Source: Marthasterias glacialis (Eukaryota > Echinodermata > Asteroidea > Forcipulatida > Asteriidae). Taken from it: 64,000 bases of DNA. The stretch is taken from the NCBI GenBank assembly GCA_911728455.2, contig OU452230.1, positions 10,664,377-10,728,376 on the forward strand, read 5' to 3'. Below, piece after piece: positions 24,386-35,445 of the stretch. The notes below the pieces were generated by a model that was given only the letters and a program-made list of their open reading frames with translations, ran no database searches and was not told the origin of the DNA. Position 1 is the stretch's first letter; every line of letters starts with the position of its first letter. The translations under genes and the position numbers were made by a program.

Positions 24386-25369
24386 AAATATAGGACAGGA
24401 GTTGATGAGATGTAAACTGTTTGTTGGTGGGCACTACACTCGTATTTGTCCAAGGGCTTCACAGCATCTTCTACAGGAGGGAACGGTTTCTTCACCAGTA
24501 AAGGTGTGGTGCATTTTTTGTTACTGAAAGAATGCATAAAATTCAAACCTTCCAAGTTTTCAGTTCAGACTTTACCACAAATTTTGATTGTGAGGGTTTA
24601 CCTCCTGTCCAGCATCCCGTCTCTCTTGTATGTCAGATTCAGAATCTCCTGGGCTATAAAGATGGTTTTCAGGTTCATTTTGCACTGTAGTAGTGTTCAG
24701 TCAACACCGTGGTTTCTTTTACCACATGCTTTCCTGCAAATTTACTATCAATATGAACATCTTTTTATTAGTTTGTAAGTCATAATCAATTGAAATTGTT
24801 CAGGATTATAAGTACAAATTGTGCTTGTTTTGTTGTTTCCTTGTATTATGAAGGTTAGCTTAAGAAAGATATTGAATAATTGTTATAAGTAATTAACATG
24901 GATTAACCCATATCTATGATGTAATTATAGAATTTCCTGTAGAACACGCAAACTCTGCAAACCTTACCTTTGGGTAAACCAGTAGAAGAACATTAAGTGG
25001 TGTATTTCATTATAGAGTACTCTCATTTACCAGTGATATCCGATAGAAACCATGGCAAAGTATAAGAAAATTGTGTTCTCTTTCCTCTACAGCGAACAGT
25101 ATGTTGGGGATATGTTTATTTGCAAGGCAGTAATTACTGAATGTTTATTGTCATCATTATCAGTCATCAATAACTGATCCTACGGCGATGAGATGAAGAA
25201 TCATCCTACAGCTGCAATAAGATCCCTCTATTCTGTCGCCATGCACAACTTGTGACACACTCAGCAAGTTTGTGCAGTGGCGTCCTGTATGGGTTTTGTA
25301 TTTGTCAGATCACAGTACAGCAAATTTCAGTACTTCTTGCGCAGGTGCGTTCTCTGGCATTCCTAACAC

Positions 25370-28340
25370 ATGGCCAAACATAGACCATCTTTGTTGGATC
25401 ACTCTAGCAGACAGCGGGACTACCTTGCACATCTAGCTGGAGCAAGGCGTCAATGGGGATCACAATGTCTGTGGCCAACAATGTCTGGTGATGGTGCCAA
25501 GGTGTCTGAGATAGCAGGCATCAAGCTTGTTCAGAAGCGCCTTCGGAGTTGCCCAACTGTTACAGTTGTACATCAGTGAAACGCTGGTTGTGTCATTTAG
25601 GCATATCTTGTCATCTTTCAACCTCGGATCCATAGCTTCCAGTAGGGTTGGAAAGCATTGTTTTCCATGATGCAATGATGCAGCAAGTTGTAATGTCAGC
25701 AAGCTGCAGAGTAATGAGCTAAGTATTTTACTTATTCTCCACTTCTCTGTGCCGCGGAGGGGAACACCATCCTTGTCAAGCTCCTGTGTGTCACTTATTA
25801 GGAGCACATGGGTGAACTCAGTCTTGGCTTTCATTCATTAACAGGTTTACGTCCTTGAGTTGTTTTGCAGCAATTGGCAATAGGTCTTCGAGGGGTTGCT
25901 TTTCCTCATCTACGAAATCCACGTCGTCTGCATTCCGTTTTCAGTAGCATTTCAAGGGGTGAGATAGGGGGGTTTGGTCTGGTGGAACTTTCACGTACAC
26001 GGCTGCAGCAAGGTACCAGGTGAACAACACAGGTGAGAGGCCGTCTCCTTGTGGTGAGCCAATGAAGGTTTGAAATTCTGCAGAATTCTGCAGAATGTGT
26101 CATCTTAACGCACATGTTCAGCCTGGTGTCAGCCTATAGCAGTCTCACACAGTGCAGTTTGAAATCATTGCAGACTGCTTGGCGAAGCACATCGAGCTCC
26201 GTCTTTGACCATTTTATGGTATCGAAGGCCTACAACATATCCCTTCCCATTTTATGGAAATCACAGTGTTTGGACATAACTAAAGCCCATGAATTAGGCC
26301 CACACAATGTCTGCACAGCCATGTCCACGCTAAAATCCACTCTAGCAAGCTCCTGTGAATTAGTTGATCTTCTCTTGAATTGGGCACAGAGTCATGTCAA
26401 ACAGTATCTTTCGGAGCACTGTTGGTCTTAGGTTTGCTGGTGGACTGGTTGGCTTTTTAGGTCAGCCTTTCTATGGTCAGTCCCACTGAAGTGTCCTTAT
26501 GGGTTGTGCACGGCAAGTGATGGTGTGGGACCAGCGATTCTTAGAGCTCTGGCTGCCTTGACCATCTTTTGACTGTCATCTGTAGTGGAGATGGTGACTA
26601 CCTGAGTCTGCTTGTGCAGGATTGAATCTCTCAAGCATTTGCTGATTTCGCACAGAATGTTATTGCCTTCCTTCCGAAAAGTGGCACCGTCTTCACTCTA
26701 CCACTTTGGTAGATTTGAAGCCTGAGTGTTTTCTGCTGCTCGGAAAGCTTCACCACAGGTGGGGCATCAACAACATGAGACATTCATATAGTGCATATTG
26801 CAGGAGCCTCTATGCGAAATAAACAAAAAACATAAAACCAAAGTACACAAAGGTACGAACATGCAGATTCAAACAAGCGAGTCTTTAAAAGTCCTATTTA
26901 AAAATCTGAATTGAGTCAGCTTGAAGAATATGAAGTGGTAAAACATTCACAATGCCTGTGCAATGAAGGTGAAGGCTCTTTAACCTTAAAGAGTTTTGAA
27001 GAAACTGCAGATTGCATCAGTAAACTAGCCAGCAAAATGAAGAGGATGAACAGGAATATAGTTATGTAGAAGTTCAGTGTGGCATCCACATCAGTTGTCT
27101 TTGTTTTTTATCACACACAGTGGTGCTGGCTGCAGAGGTTTCTATACACACTGAGTACCTCAGCCATAGCATCGATTGGATCATGGTTAAGGCTGATCTC
27201 TGCGGGTTTCTCATGAAGTGCCTTGTAGTCCTCTCACGTGCTGTTGTTGATCAGCTTTGCTAGGTTACAGGTGGCTTGGCCTCCTTACTTGGCCGGCATT
27301 TGTATACAAGATACGTGTGGCTCATCTGGAGGCGTAAAATCACTGGTTATGGTCAGTAGAGTTGAGGTTGGTCCCTCCATAGGAGCATGAGTCTTAAACC
27401 TTGTGCATCACAAAACTGATCTGGTTGAAGACTGCTCTTGTTGCCTTTGGTCCTTACGAGCGGCGATGTGTCCATGCCATGTAGTTTGATGTCCGCATGG
27501 GTGTTTAAGGCCGTGTTGGTGGCAAAATAGACCATGAGTACAGATGAATATTACTAGTGCCTCTCTATTGGCGTTATGTTTGCCTGCACAAAGAGCCTAT
27601 GCATAGTTGGTAGTCCTGCAACTCGTCTTCTTGACCGAGTTTTCCCAGCTTGGAGTTAAAGTCTCCACAGATAAACAGCTGCCACAGGTGGGATCTTCTC
27701 AGGCTCTCTCAGCAGTTGGGACATACACGTTGACAACACGGTATTTGGTGATGGAGCCTTTCATATTGGTAGAGACAGGTCAATGAATGCGACACGGTCA
27801 CTGGTATACCTAAAGCTCAGCACAAGGACTACTCCAAGAGGGCAGGTGGCGGATGGGGGTCCAGGGGAGGTAGCGCCACCAATGTTTGGACGTGTCTCAT
27901 TCCTGTCGTGGAGGGAGAAGAAAGCACACGGCACCAGAGTACACACATCTCTCGTTATTACGGAAAAAAATTGCACTGTGTCACTCCATTTGTTTGTATG
28001 CCTAGTAATAGTATGAGTATGACTGCCTAAGTGTGCTTACCGAGTCAGTCCCAGCCGAGGATCTTCAACAATGAATGTTAAGCACCTGGAGGGGTGTTTT
28101 GTTTGATGGTCAAAACAATATAGTGACCGCAAACTGTATGGACGATTCCACTCCGGGATTGCACTGCCCAGGGTCTGGCCGGCAGTGACTGAAGCTTGAA
28201 CATGGCATGGCATTATAAACAACGATACGGCACATGGATACGGCCCACTTGTTGAGCCAGGCACCCGACTACGAAAAACCGTTGGAGCTAAACCATTTTG
28301 ACCTTTGCAGTGCTCATAAATGTGGACAAAAACGGTCATG
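25370..28340 (-). mobile_element. Degenerate LINE: AP-endonuclease and reverse transcriptase remnants
   Basis: On minus, fragments appear in LINE order. A 5' fragment lies at 28339-28037. The endonuclease region (about 27980-27350) includes GDFNSKLG near 27660, the catalytic Asp/Asn block of APE-type endonucleases. The RT region shows QGDGLSPVLFT-type and ADDVDF (catalytic Asp-Asp) blocks near 26080-25910. A C-terminal segment at 25834-25460 has KTEFTHV, LMYNCNSWATPKA and RHLGTITRH. Stops and frameshifts break all frames. The sequence between about 26770 and 27100 looks unrelated and may be a later insertion. This is a non-LTR retroelement of RTE/CR1-like style; the exact clade is not determined. 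Confidence 0.75.
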
Positions 28341-28749
28341 TTGAACTGATGGATTTCCTTTAAATGACTATGGAGTAAAGATGAGACTTTTGGTGATCCT
28401 TTTAAGGATTAAAAACTAAATGTAAAAAAAACCATTTTTACAAAATATATCGTTTTTGTGGGAGAATTATAGTGGAGTCATTGAAGGTGCTACTACTCGG
28501 TAAGTCCAATCGAGCATGGGGTTGCGCGCAGGATTCACTGCATGATACAACAAAGAAAATACAGATTATTTTCTAGAATTGCTCTTCCGATGCTGCACTA
28601 ATTTACATGCATGATATATGAAAATGGATTGAATAACGTCTGTGAAAACCACAAAACATAAAAAATTTTGACTTTAAGAGTAAGATTTGTTTGACTGCTA
28701 TTTAGCACACCCCAGCTCTGGAGTGTAATTCTATAAAAGTAGAAGGAAT

Positions 28750-29880
28750 TTCTGAATCCTACTATCTCTATCTCCTTCTTTGATCTTCTTCACACAACTC
28801 TTCATGGTCTTGACTGCTCGTTCCCCTAATCCATAATTAGATTGATGTTTTCGAGCTGTTTGGAGGTGCTGCATGTACTCCATCACTTGTTAAGAACTGG
28901 TAAAATTCTGTAGACACGAACAGGGTGCCATTCTCACTGACAATGGTTTTAGGAATTCTGCGAAAATCCTGTGAAGAGCTCTGACAGTTGATGTTGTGGT
29001 ACCATTATTCACTGTCACAGCTTCAATCCACTTGCTGTGGGCATCTGCTATGATGAAAAAATCTTGTCTGTCTATTGATGCTTAGTCAATAAATTATGAA
29101 GTCTTAACCAGGGCTGGTCTGGAAATTCCCATGGATGGATAGGCGTTTGCTGCAGTTTATTCTGATGCTCTTGGCAAATGATACAACTCTGAACTTTTGT
29201 ATCCCACATCTTGTCAATAGCTGGCACCACAGGTAGGATCTGGCACAGGCTTTCATCTTGACAATTCTTGGGTGTGTTGCATGAGGTTCATCCATGAGGT
29301 GGCTTCTCAAGGCTTGATTCTGAGGAATCACTACTCGGTGCCCCCACATGACTACACCATCTTCTGTATTCAATTCTTCTCTCCTCTGCAAATATGGTAC
29401 ATGCTCTTCTCCTAGATTATTCTAGACACTTGATTTCTTGTGAGTTGACTGGTCACAAGTCTACATCTGTAAGTAGATTGGCTTGGAATTTGGTTGGTGC
29501 CTTGGCTATGTCATCGCACACCTATAGGTCGTCTTTCTCTTCTCTGACTGGTAGGCGGGATTAGGCATCTGCAATGCAGTGCTTCTTGCCTTCTTTATGA
29601 ACTATGTCGTACTGGAGCCGATAATATCTGGTGCCAGCGAGTAACTTTAGCTGATGACATTGGGGTTGATAGCTTCTGGTCTCCAAATAAAGAGACTATA
29701 GTGGCTTGTGATGTCACAATCGTAAACTTACGACCATTCAAATACTTGTGGAACTTCTTGAGACCAAATAATGATGGAGAGTCCTTCTTTCTTGTACTGG
29801 GTGTAGTTCTTCCCACTTGGAGTCAAGGGTCTTGAAGCAAAAGATATTGGCCTTTCATTTCCATCGGGCATGGCATGGCT
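28750..29880 (-). mobile_element. Degenerate Ty3/gypsy-type pol fragment (RNase H and integrase)
   Basis: On minus, the order is RNase H-like (FGLKKFHKYLNGRKFTIVT, 29816-29595), then an integrase zinc-binding H2C2 region (HATHPRIVKMKACARSYLW, 29391-29104), then integrase-core-like text around 29080-28850 (RIPKTIVSENG). Frames are broken by several stops and shifts, and no LTRs were found. It is an inactive LTR-retrotransposon remnant adjacent to the LINE remnant. Confidence 0.75.
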
Positions 29881-30814
29881 GATTACAGCTCCAAGTATAT
29901 AACCCAATTTTCAACACTCCAATGTTCAATGATGAACTTTCTCCAAATCAAAAAAAAAATAAACTGTGAACACAATTTACAATGCTGTCCTCTAGTTTAG
30001 CTATTTGCAACAACAATTTAAACAATCATTGGCGTTAAAAAGTACCATAAATTCAAGTGGACATTTCATCGCGAGGCCGAAACTCTGAGTCTCACGCACT
30101 CTCTCACGTCCAAAGGAACTAAAAATGGCATTGTGATTTAGCGAATAGCACTGTCAAGACCAGCGTAGATCCAAAAATGGCTTATTTTTCATGATTTTGA
30201 CACTTCAAAGTGCCTGTTCCTCCCTGTTTACATTCTGTCATTCTGTCAATTCTGATACATTTTTTATTTATTTTTATTTATTTTTTTTTTTTTTTTGGGG
30301 GGGTCATTCAGGGGGCTTGCCTTGTGCCCTCCACGCACAGGGAACTGCCGGTTTTTTTTTTGGTTTTTTTTTGCTTTTTTTTCAACATAGGCAGTCAGGG
30401 AGACAAATAAAAAGGAAGCCTCCCAACCCACATATGTAACTTAAGTTGTATCAGGCGTTTATGAAAAGTAGAATAAACGCAAGGCCAAAAACGCGAAAAA
30501 GACACCTTCTGTAGATAAGTAGGTATGTAGTCAATTCGCGGGTGGGTGATGAGTCCATAATTTCGAAATATTTTTGCCACCTGGTGAAACTTAAACTCAT
30601 AATTTGTTGGTACTCTGAGAAGCTAAGCAAGAGTATAAGTTTTGTTTTTAAGCAAGAAACACCTACAGATAAGTTATTATACATAGCAATGAAGGAAAAA
30701 TTGTGGTTAATTCAAAAAAAAGATAGAAATTTACCTTACCCAAATGTTCGCACATGTCGACGATGGCCTCGTTGAAAATCTAATGTGCGTGCGCAGGTTT
30801 TAAAGTGGCTCGAC

Positions 30815-30960
30815 TTGCTCTAGTCCAGAGCCGTATATTAGGAGAGTTGCGACAACTTGCGATTAGAAGCCATTTTCGGTCCAACGCGAAACGCGCGCGA
30901 AACATGTGCTCACACAGTAGTACCAGACTATTGAGACTATCGTGAGTTTTGAGCATGAAA
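30815..30960 (-). repeat. Repeat copy lacking the MITE found in its paralogue
   Basis: Read on minus, GGACCGAAAATGGC ... GTCGCAACTCTCC|TAATATACGGCTCTG matches the sequence surrounding the 34761-35070 element. Here there is no insertion at the corresponding point. Confidence 0.65.
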
Positions 30961-31987
30961 AAGATCGTCTGATACGAACCAGTGTGTGGCACAGATTAGT
31001 TTGTAGTTTAGATTTAGAAAATCCATACATTTTGTTTTACTTTTAGTTTAAAAAAATACTACTTTAACTTAGTCTTGAGCAGATCAGCCGGGAAAAAAAT
31101 CCCGTGATTCACGTTCGTATATGCACATGAAAAGTTCGACACTGAGACAGCACTAACGTTAATCGTTATGCCTACTATACTGTAGATGGTGTAAGTTGTT
31201 CGTTCTTGCTCCTCGGATGCATCATGTTTATTGTTTAGACAGAAACGTTAACATCAATTCAACATTTCTTTTGTGCACACATTTTACCAATTGAATAGCT
31301 GACGCATTGTTCATGTTCATCATTTGTACAGGGGCAAAATAGAAAGACAAATTTAGTTACATTAATTATGCAAGGCAAGACAATGTTTTTATTGAAAAAG
31401 ACATTACAATTTACAATACAATTACAAGCATGACAAGGAAGTGGGTTGCTTCATGAGTGTTCTGCCTTCACCTCAACGGGGTCCTTTCTCTATGATAGGA
31501 CTAACCAAAGCCAAACTGCAACTTGTACACGTACTGTAGTCAGGTAGTAGTACAACTACAGCTGTGTTTTAAAAACATACTCTTATACTAGTCTTAGCTC
31601 TATGACTATGATTAGTCTTAAATAATAATATTACTTCAGTCATGTTAATTGTTATTGTTAGTTGGATCAAGTTTATGAAATTCTCGTTGACTTGTATTTA
31701 GATTCTATTTGTTTCCCTGCAAGTGCAAAGGGGAAAAAGCATCACCAGAGCAGCAAGTGGACATAGCTGTGTAAGAAATAAGTTCCTTCGGACCTTCCCC
31801 TCCCAGCCCCAACCCGCATGTCAAGAGGCTTTTTGTAATAAGTCACAAGTAAAAGCAGTAAATATGTACAATACCAGGGCTCGAAATTTACACTGTGCCC
31901 CTGCCCCCCAAATGAGATCGAAAAAATGCAAAAATGAATGGTACGTATTAAATAGGCGGCCCTCCCCACCCAAAAAAATAAAATAAA

Positions 31988-31988
<1 letters not shown>

Positions 31989-32053
<65 letters not shown>
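31989..32053. repeat. (AAT)n microsatellite
   Basis: About 21 uninterrupted AAT units. A second (AAT)n lies at 45140-45171. Confidence 0.95.
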
Positions 32054-33151
32054 TCAAGTACACGCTAATCCTCCAATCAGATCTGTAGAATAGGAGTGTG
32101 ATATAAACCATTTTCTTCCAGTACGCGCTAATCCTCCAATCAGATTGCTCAATGGGAGTGTGATAATAAACCATACTATACTCCCAGTAGCAGTAGTCTA
32201 TATTGCACCCTGCATATTTAGAGTATTATGCGACATGCTCCGTATACTGCTCTTCATCAAATAACGCTCTAAACTCTTAAACTTTGCGTGTGCCATTTGT
32301 ATTGTATGTTTTCAACAGGCAGTATGAAGTTGACTGGGATATAGGACGCAGAAGCGCTATATTTTCCCGTATTCCACTCACGCTAGTGTGATAACAAAAC
32401 AAAAAATAAAAAAGTAAAATAATTCTTTCTTTTTTTTTTAAATGGATAGAATAAAATTAGGAATAATGTCTTTGACCCCCCCTTGCCTCCCCCAATGAAA
32501 ATGTCTGGTGCACTGGCTTCAGGCCTGAGGTCAGTAAATTCAGTGTCTAGACCAGCAGTCTTGTTTTTCAATAGAATACTAATACCTCACTGTGTATCTT
32601 AAAAAACATAGGACAAATGATGTTCAAATGTTGACTTTGAAGCCGATAAATAATTTCAATTTTATCAGGCATCCAATGGTACTTATATCCAAAAGACAAA
32701 TGAGATAAATTTTCTAAGAGTGCTTGTTCAAAAGTAGTCAGTTTACATATTAAACTGTTTTGAAGATTGTGGTCTTTTAAATAAAATTCTGGTTCAGTAA
32801 ATGTTTTGTGGATTTTCCCACCAAATTCAAGCCCTGATTACATACATGAGGTGTACATCATACAGCAGTTTATCCCCTTGCAAATGTAGTGTTTAACTAC
32901 GAGTCACAAGCCTTTTGGTAAAAGTACATCATGCCCTAATTGATGAATAAGAAATATAAACAGATAATTATGATGTCATTGTAAACTCACAAATCCTGAA
33001 CTAAGCACCAGTGGAATCAAACCACTCACATCTGCTCTCATGGTAGTAGTACAACAAAATTGCTACAATACCAAGAGAACCGTGTGTCAATCTGAAGTGC
33101 TTTGTATTAGTTACAAAACAGTGAGTTACAAATCAATTTGAAAACATACGT

Positions 33152-34562
33152 TTATATGAACACTTTGTTTTCGCTAATTACTTCTTTATATTTACAATTT
33201 TCAGTGGATGAGCATTGTGCTGCTGCAGAGTATGTATGCTCAGCTAATGGTGATACTCCAACTTTCCTCTTGCATGACATGGTGGGCTTCTGACATCTAT
33301 TTTTGGGTGACTTCCTCAGTTTGCAAACTTTACGGTGAAGAAATATGGTTGGGACAGCACTCAACTTAACTTTCTGTCAGTTCGCTGAGATTCAAATTGT
33401 TTCTTGTCAAAGTGTTCCTAAAAAGTAAACGGTACATAAAAATGCAAACACCTAGTTAATTTTATGGAGTAAAAATATGGTTCAATAATAGGTTTTTTAA
33501 ACTTTTCTAAGTAATCAAAAGGTAGTCCAAGTTTACCCTGAGACAGGATGGTGATGGCTACAATTAACAATGCATGTACAAATCAGAATACTTCCATTTA
33601 ATCTCAGTTGCCTTTGTATCTTTTTAGGTTGTCAACAATTCAACTCTTTTTTTTTTAATAAAGTAGGCCCCCCCCCCCCCTAAGTGCAATAATGTTAACA
33701 CTGATAAAGACCAATATTTTTTGTATACAATGAATATATAGAAAAAGAACGGATCAAATGGACCAGGTTTAATTCTAGCTGGATTAATATGTATACCCGG
33801 TAGCTGTACTCAGTCTTAGTCACATATCTTAGACATAAGAACAGACTAAGGCTACATATGACTGGCGATGGGACAGACCATGTGTTAAAATTCATTCTTA
33901 ATTTCTTTTTAATATTTTTTTCTCCAACATTTTACATGTATCCAATAGAAAGGGTACATTTATTTTTTTTGAAAAGGTCAAAACAGTTTGCCCATCAAAA
34001 ACCCTTGTTACTTGTACTCTCTATTGACATTGTACTACAACTTGCTCTATGGTACTACAAGTAACAAATAACTACATGTACATTGACATTGCAATTATCG
34101 ATGATACTTTCTTTAGTATTTCAAATTGCTAGTTGCGATGATCGTAACCCTCCATTCTATGTCATGTGTCATGATCCTCCGTCCGACGGTCCGGTCTCGT
34201 CTCCGACCGTCCGGAGGACTGAGGGTTACGATCATCGCAACTATTCAAATTGCATGCTTTATTGTATTCCAACAATCATAAAAAACACCCGGATACTAAT
34301 AGTACAAAGTAGGCAAGTAGTATTTTGGAGGTAGGTCGGCATAGTCTGATATAAATTCGACACGATCAACCGAGTAACTTCGCTGAAGGATTGTTTTTCT
34401 ATAGCTTACCTAACAAAGGCATGAATTTGAGTTAGGATGCCAGTCGCGCCGCTTCACCTTCACTTCCCAAGCTTTTCTCCTCACTTTATCTCTTGGGAAC
34501 CGATAAAATCTCAGGCCAGTTCCTGACCTATTAGTGTAACCCCAAGCACTACACCCTGTCAT
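33152..34562 (-). pseudogene. Broken two-exon THAP-domain gene
   Basis: Exon 1 (34562-34410) starts MTGCSAWGYTNRSG, continues LRFYRFPRDKVRRKAW and DWHPNS, and ends SCLC before a strong donor TAG|GTAAGC. Exon 2 (33417-33152) starts EHFDKKQFESQRTDRKL, then SAVPTIF and a basic tail. This is the C2CH THAP DNA-binding fold, including the HF and AVPTIF signatures. Three lesions are visible: the second zinc Cys is Tyr (GGTTAC), the last exon-1 codon is TAG where Ser is normal, and exon 2 has a one-base frameshift between RKL and SAVPTIF. It lies head to head with MSH3, about 0.9 kb apart. The calls agree with a pseudogene; a sequencing error could explain the frameshift but hardly all three. Confidence 0.7.
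34130..34243. mobile_element. 114-bp foldback element with 10-bp target duplication
   Basis: 23-bp perfect terminal inverted repeats (34130-34152 and 34221-34243, beginning TAGTTGCGATGATCG) enclose a second, imperfect GC-rich hairpin. The element is flanked by identical TTCAAATTGC at 34120-34129 and 34244-34253. Duplications of 9-11 bp are typical of Mutator-like transposons, so a MULE-type MITE is likely. It lies in the intron-side 5' region of the THAP pseudogene. Confidence 0.8.
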
Positions 34563-34760
34563 TTTGCTGGACCCTGCTCTCCCCTCTCTCTGAGTCTTTG
34601 GCCACTGGTTGCGATCGTCAGATGTTACAAATTACAAACTATATTGTATTTGTACACTCAAATGTACCGCCGAGTTTCCGCATCTGTTTTTTGGACCGAA
34701 AATGGCGTCCAGCAACCACGTGACCAAAAAAACTGGTCCCTCTATGTCGCAACTCTCCCA

Positions 34761-35070
34761 ATAGACCTTTCTTTTGCAACGTCACAACCCAATTTTTTGC
34801 CAACCAAGATGGAGAAACTACGGGGAGCCATCAATGCAAAGCAACAGCAGATAATCACAGTTTGTAAAAATAGTTCACAAATATCCAAAAATTGTTTTGA
34901 ATTCGTTGGAAACAAACCAACCAATAATGGGATGTATTTTTTTTAAATAGAAAGTTTGCAAAAATGTTGAATTTGGTCACAACGTCTTTCAACAAAACCT
35001 AAACGTTTTGCTACATTTGGCCGTCCATGCCAACCAGCACGGTTTGTTTATCAACAATGGAAAGGTCTAT
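34761..35070. mobile_element. MITE with ATAGACCTTT termini, upstream of MSH3
   Basis: ATAGACCTTT at 34761-34770 is inverted as AAAGGTCTAT at 35061-35070. The flanks (GTCGCAACTCTCCCA and ATACGGCTCTG) are contiguous, with only a TA/ATA-sized overlap, in the empty paralogue at 30815-30960. A related element sits at 46942-47118. Confidence 0.7.
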
Positions 35071-35445
35071 ATACGGCTCTGCTCTAGTCCCAGTCAAGGC
35101 GCCCTCTTGGGATAAAACATTAAAATAATACACACACAAAAGGAAATAAATTATTGAAATAACTGCTCATTCCATTCGTATTATTTCTTATGAAGTTACA
35201 CTAATGTTTGGACATTGTCTCTGAGTTATATTCAGTTTTGAAAATCTCTTATCAAAAAGCCCGGTTCATACTTTGAGCAAAGAGAATTGCAGCACCTGTT
35301 TGGCAAGAGTTGGGCACATTCAACTTATGAAATTTAGAGCTTTGAACTATTGAGGGCGCTATGCTTTGTTTTTAGATCCTTCAGTTTCACGTGTGTCACA
35401 TAATTATAATACACAGTCATAAAGTTGTAAAACCTTGAGAAACTT
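35071..35445 (+). promoter_or_regulatory. Putative MSH3 promoter and 5' UTR region
   Basis: The segment between the MITE and the MSH3 start. It holds an E-box (TTTCACGTGTGTCAC near 35386) and an AT-rich run, ATAATTATAATAC. No CpG-rich block or clear initiator is seen. In vertebrates MSH3 shares a divergent promoter with DHFR; here the divergent neighbour is the THAP pseudogene instead. Confidence 0.3.

Larger units (their letters stand above)
29890..33140. other. Gene-free stretch with simple repeats
   Basis: Contains a T-rich/G-run block at 30262-30380 and an (AAT)n microsatellite at 31989-32053, flanked on its right by two near-copies of ACGCGCTAATCCTCCAATCAG (about 32060 and 32120). No coding exon is supported. 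Confidence 0.45.

Noticed and set aside
34644-34946. 100-codon plus-strand frame upstream of MSH3
   Set aside because: It overlaps the ATAGACC MITE and its flanking repeat, and its sequence is not protein-like.
30000-35400. DHFR as divergent partner of MSH3, as in vertebrates
   Set aside because: No DHFR-like motif is seen on either strand upstream of MSH3; the divergent neighbour is a THAP pseudogene.
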